In this document: in pieces, positions 45,569-47,669 of the stretch
Position numbering within the stretch: the stretch's first letter is position 1
Layout: each line of letters starts with the position of its first letter
IMG/VR virus record: IMGVR_UViG_3300045141_000134
Span: 1-47,669 of that record
Reading direction: 5' to 3' (one strand)
From: a virus
Length of the DNA stretch: 47,669 nt
Translations under genes and position numbers: made by a program
Notes under the pieces: generated by a model
Database searches by the model: none
The model's input: the letters and a program-made list of their open reading frames with translations, nothing else
What the model was told of the DNA's origin: nothing

Positions 45569-45597
45569 TTGACAGTTCTGTACAGCTCGTGTACTGT
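45569..45597 (+). promoter_or_regulatory. strong early promoter with operator
   Basis: TTGACA (45569-45574) and TACTGT (45592-45597) are separated by 17 bases, the best vegetative promoter in the window. The palindrome CTGTACAG (45578-45585), also present at the integrase promoter, lies in the spacer, where a repressor would exclude RNA polymerase. It drives the early arm. Confidence 0.75.
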
Positions 45598-45602
45598 TCC
45601 TG

Positions 45603-45674
45603 ATGCAGCGCCAAATACGGAAGCTGCACAAGAGGGACACGGCCTCCTACCGCAGGAAGTCCCCGGCGGACTGA
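45603..45674 (+). CDS. 23-residue basic leader peptide
   Basis: ATG lies five bases after the -10 hexamer, so the transcript would begin at or beside the start codon (leaderless). The peptide MQRQIRKLHKRDTASYRRKS ends PAD and TGA. It is strongly basic. It could be a regulatory leader peptide or a tiny RNA-binding factor. The region 45675-45826 after it shows no other gene. Confidence 0.4.
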   Translation: MQRQIRKLHKRDTASYRRKSPAD

Positions 45675-45826
45675 GCTTTGCTTAGCTCGACATCGTCGAA
45701 GTGACCACCCCCGAGAGTTACCCGCCTAGCGGCGCAACGGACTTGAGGGGGAGTGACATTGGCAGGAGTCGAGATAGGAGTCGCAACCGTTGCGGCTGCT
45801 AGGTCAACTACCCGCCAGGAGGAACC

Positions 45827-46039
45827 ATGTACCCGATTCATGCACAGATGCACAACGGCGCAAGTGTTGCGGATTGGCTCGGTACAGCGGCTATGGCAGC
45901 GAGAGTTGCGGCTACTCGGATAGAAAACGTCCGAGACGGCTCGAACATTGAGCAGCCTCGCGAGGCCCTTCGGCAGGCGGAAGCGGAACTAGCTCAGGTG
46001 CTGGATGAGTTGCGCGCCATTCGCCATAGCGTCGGCTAG
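45827..46039 (+). CDS. small helical early protein
   Basis: The 70-residue product starts at ATG behind the repeated leader (45811-45823). The second half is one charged helix (QPREALRQAEAELAQVLDEL). It is the first full gene behind the early promoter. No family is recognised. Confidence 0.7.
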   Translation: MYPIHAQMHNGASVADWLGTAAMAARVAATRIENVRDGSNIEQPREALRQAEAELAQVLDELRAIRHSVG

Positions 46040-46115
46040 GTACTGCGGGTGACTCCGGACACGTTCGGAGCATCCCGGAGCATCTACTCCAAAACCCGCC
46101 AGGAAAGGACTACCC

Positions 46116-46622
46116 ATGTCGGAGCTACGCATCTACGTAGCCTGCCTCGCCGCGTATAACAACGGAATCCTCTACGGACGTTGGGTTGACGCAACGCAGG
46201 ATGCCGAGGACATCCGGGACGAGATCACGGCGATGCTCGCCGCTTCCCCTATCCCCGGAGCCGAGGAGTACGCGATTCACGACTACGACGGATTCGGCCC
46301 GCTGAACCTTGGCGAGTACGAGAGCATTGACCGCATCGCGGAAATCGCTCAAGGGATCGAGGAGCACGGCGAAGCGTTCTCGGCCTACCTCTCGAACGAT
46401 CCCACGGCGGACACGTTTGACGACGACTACGCAGGCACTTGGGATTCAGAGGAGGAGTACGCGCAGGACTTCGTGGATTCGGTCGGCGGATGGGCGGGCG
46501 CGGAGATCCCCGCGGAGCTCGAACCCTACCTCGATTGGGACATGATCACGCGCGACCTGATGATGGATCACTGGTCGGTCAAGTCCAGCGACTACCGGGT
46601 ACACATCTTCCGTTCGTACTAG
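46116..46622 (+). CDS. ardA: ArdA-type antirestriction protein
   Basis: The 168-residue, very acidic product matches ArdA. It starts IYVACLAAYNNGILYGRWVD, continues with HDYDGFGPLNLGEYESIDRI and ends in an acidic helical dimer domain (DSEEEYAQDFVDSVGG). ArdA mimics DNA and blocks type I restriction enzymes. An early gene behind a strong promoter is where protection of incoming DNA is needed. ATG follows the repeated leader (46095-46109). Confidence 0.9.
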   Translation: MSELRIYVACLAAYNNGILYGRWVDATQDAEDIRDEITAMLAASPIPGAEEYAIHDYDGFGPLNLGEYESIDRIAEIAQGIEEHGEAFSAYLSNDPTADTFDDDYAGTWDSEEEYAQDFVDSVGGWAGAEIPAELEPYLDWDMITRDLMMDHWSVKSSDYRVHIFRSY

Positions 46623-46685
46623 ACCGACGCACTAGGCCCGCTTTGCGGCGGGTCAACTCATCCCGCCAGGAAAGGACAAAACTAG

Positions 46686-46931
46686 ATGCCCGCGAAGTGT
46701 GAGTGTTGCGGCCAGTCAGTCAAGGCGAAGAAAGCCCCCGCGAAGCGTAAGACCATCACGTTCGGCGGGCGCAACTGGCCCGGACAAAGTAAAGAGTACG
46801 AGACCAATATGCGCGTGAAGCGCGGCGAGCTGGTCTGGTCGCCGTTCGTGCATATGACTCGGTTCGGGGCGCGCGGGGATTTCGTCACTCCCGAGAACGC
46901 GGCCGAATATGAGCTAGCGGCGTCGGCGTGA
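46686..46931 (+). CDS. small zinc-finger-like protein
   Basis: The 81-residue product starts at ATG behind the repeated leader (46662-46676). It begins MPAKCECCGQSVKAKKAPAK, a Cys cluster with a basic tail; the second half has TRFGARGDFVTPENAAEYEL. It is probably a nucleic-acid-binding early protein. Its stop overlaps the next ATG. Confidence 0.65.
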   Translation: MPAKCECCGQSVKAKKAPAKRKTITFGGRNWPGQSKEYETNMRVKRGELVWSPFVHMTRFGARGDFVTPENAAEYELAASA

Positions 46932-47098
46932 TGGCCGCGCTTCGCGACCTCGAACCCGACGAGTACGACCGAATGGAGATTCACGGCGAATGGCGCGTCC
47001 AAACGGACGCGCTTGACGCTTCGCACGACGACTACTGGTCAACCGTGGCGCGGGACGTTCTCGTGCCAATCCCGCCAATGGAGGAGGTCAACTTCTAA
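46931..47098 (+). CDS. 55-residue acidic early protein
   Basis: ATG at 46931 overlaps the previous TGA, and the frame ends in TAATG with the next gene. The product contains MAALRDLEPDEYDRMEIHGE and an acidic aromatic centre (DASHDDYWSTVARDVLVP). No family is recognised. The next gene's leader copy (47071-47087) lies inside it. Confidence 0.6.
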   Translation: MAALRDLEPDEYDRMEIHGEWRVQTDALDASHDDYWSTVARDVLVPIPPMEEVNF

Positions 47099-47669
47099 TG
47101 CTCGACATCGACACGCTAGAACTGCTCAAGGGTGGACACTCGGCCCGCTGTGACGACGACGGCGCGCCCACGCTTTGCGCGATGGAAGCGGTCGCGTGGA
47201 TCTGCAACGAGAAGCACACGGACGCGCCAGCCTGTGTCGCACCGGAGATCGCCGCCTACGTTCGCAGGCTCAACGACTCCATGCCGGACGATCAACGGCA
47301 GAGGCTCAAGCCGTTTCTGCCGCGCATGATCGACACAGCCGGCGACGGCAAGCACGTTCAACGCGCGTACCTGTTCGCGGACAACGCGGTGCGCGTCATG
47401 GCCCCGCTCGCTCTCGACGCGGCGGGACTCACGAAGCAGGCCAAAACGCTCCGCGAGCTCTCCCCGATCATGTCCGAGGCGACCGCGCGCTCGGCGTACT
47501 CGGCGGCGTACTCGGCGGCGTACTCGGCGGACTCGGCGGCGTACTCGGCGGCGTACTCGGCGGCGTACTCGGCGGCGTACTCGGCGGACTCGGCGGCGTC
47601 CTCGGCGTCCTCGGCGGCGTACTCGGCGTACTCGGCGGCGTCCTCGGCGGCGTACTCGGCGGCGTGGGA
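47098..47669 (+). CDS. conserved phage protein with Ser-Ala-Ala-Tyr repeats, N-terminal part (continues to 167)
   Basis: ATG at 47098 (TAATG overlap) starts a 203-residue protein that crosses the circular junction. The N-terminal 125 residues have the pattern of a widespread family in phages and actinobacteria: LCAMEAVAWICNEKHTDAPA, then CVAPEIAAYVRRLNDSMPDD and RAYLFADNAVRVMAPLALDA. Its function is unknown. The rest is a tandem run of SAAY, SAD and SAAS units written almost entirely with TCG-GCG-GCG-TAC codons. The repeat DNA is nearly identical from unit to unit, so its length may vary or be mis-assembled. Confidence 0.85.
   Translation, partial: MLDIDTLELLKGGHSARCDDDGAPTLCAMEAVAWICNEKHTDAPACVAPEIAAYVRRLNDSMPDDQRQRLKPFLPRMIDTAGDGKHVQRAYLFADNAVRVMAPLALDAAGLTKQAKTLRELSPIMSEATARSAYSAAYSAAYSADSAAYSAAYSAAYSAAYSADSAASSASSAAYSAYSAASSAAYSAAW

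Noticed and set aside
47491-47669. Possible CRISPR array or satellite repeat at the ends
   Set aside because: The repeat has no spacers; it is a 12-base coding repeat in a continuous reading frame ending in a stop at 165-167.

Overview
The window looks like a complete genome of a temperate, short-tailed (podovirus-like) double-stranded DNA phage with a GC-rich genome, most likely infecting an actinobacterium. The first 127 bases (1-127) are identical to the last 127 (47543-47669), and an open reading frame runs in frame from 47098 off the right end and on to a stop at 165-167. The molecule is therefore circular or circularly permuted, with about 47,542 unique bases; a 127-base overlap is also what an assembler working with 127-mers leaves on a circle. 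High GC, strong AGGAGG-type ribosome sites, GTG/TTG starts and probable leaderless genes fit an actinobacterial host. The host assignment is inference.

Layout. (1) 45.6 kb to the right end and across the junction to about 4 kb, plus strand: early accessory genes behind a good promoter (45569-45597), including an ArdA-type antirestriction protein, a Ser-Ala-Ala-Tyr repeat protein that spans the junction, an HNH endonuclease, a thioredoxin-reductase-like flavoprotein without its redox cysteines, and several small proteins. Many of these genes share a CCCGCCAG(A/G)-(A)AGGA leader. (2) 4.2-19.9 kb, plus strand: a tightly coupled replication, recombination and regulation block with a sigma-like factor, a Cas4/RecB-type exonuclease next to a Rad52-like annealing protein, a family A DNA polymerase split in two by about 1 kb of inserted genes, a dNTP diphosphohydrolase, a HAD phosphatase, a Toprim-helicase, a resolvase-like nuclease, SSB, a second sigma-like factor split over two frames, a DnaQ-type exonuclease, a ClpP-like protease and two endonuclease VII-like proteins. 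It ends at a strong terminator (19954-19988). (3) 20.0-21.6 kb: the lysogeny module, with a tyrosine integrase, a tRNA-Thr(TGT) and a small HTH repressor. (4) 21.6-44.2 kb, minus strand: the late operon. Read in its own direction it runs through small virion proteins, large terminase, portal, an HTH protein, scaffold, major capsid, adaptor, nozzle, fibre, internal virion proteins, a virion lysin, holin candidates and an endolysin. One tiny plus-strand gene (26679-26795) interrupts it like a moron. (5) 44.3-45.6 kb: a large non-coding control region with clustered inverted repeats, and a terminator placed just upstream of the first late gene.

The most unusual property is translational. At least ten genes appear to begin with CTG, and a few with ATC, ATA or ATT. 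Many of these have a strong ribosome site at correct spacing or overlap the upstream stop (CTGA, ATAG, TAATC). They include terminase, SSB, DNA polymerase, scaffold and tail fibre, so ordinary gene callers truncate or miss them. The second striking locus is the split DNA polymerase, whose insert ends in a fragment resembling the N-terminus of a major capsid protein. All functional names rest on motif reading by eye; no database search was possible.
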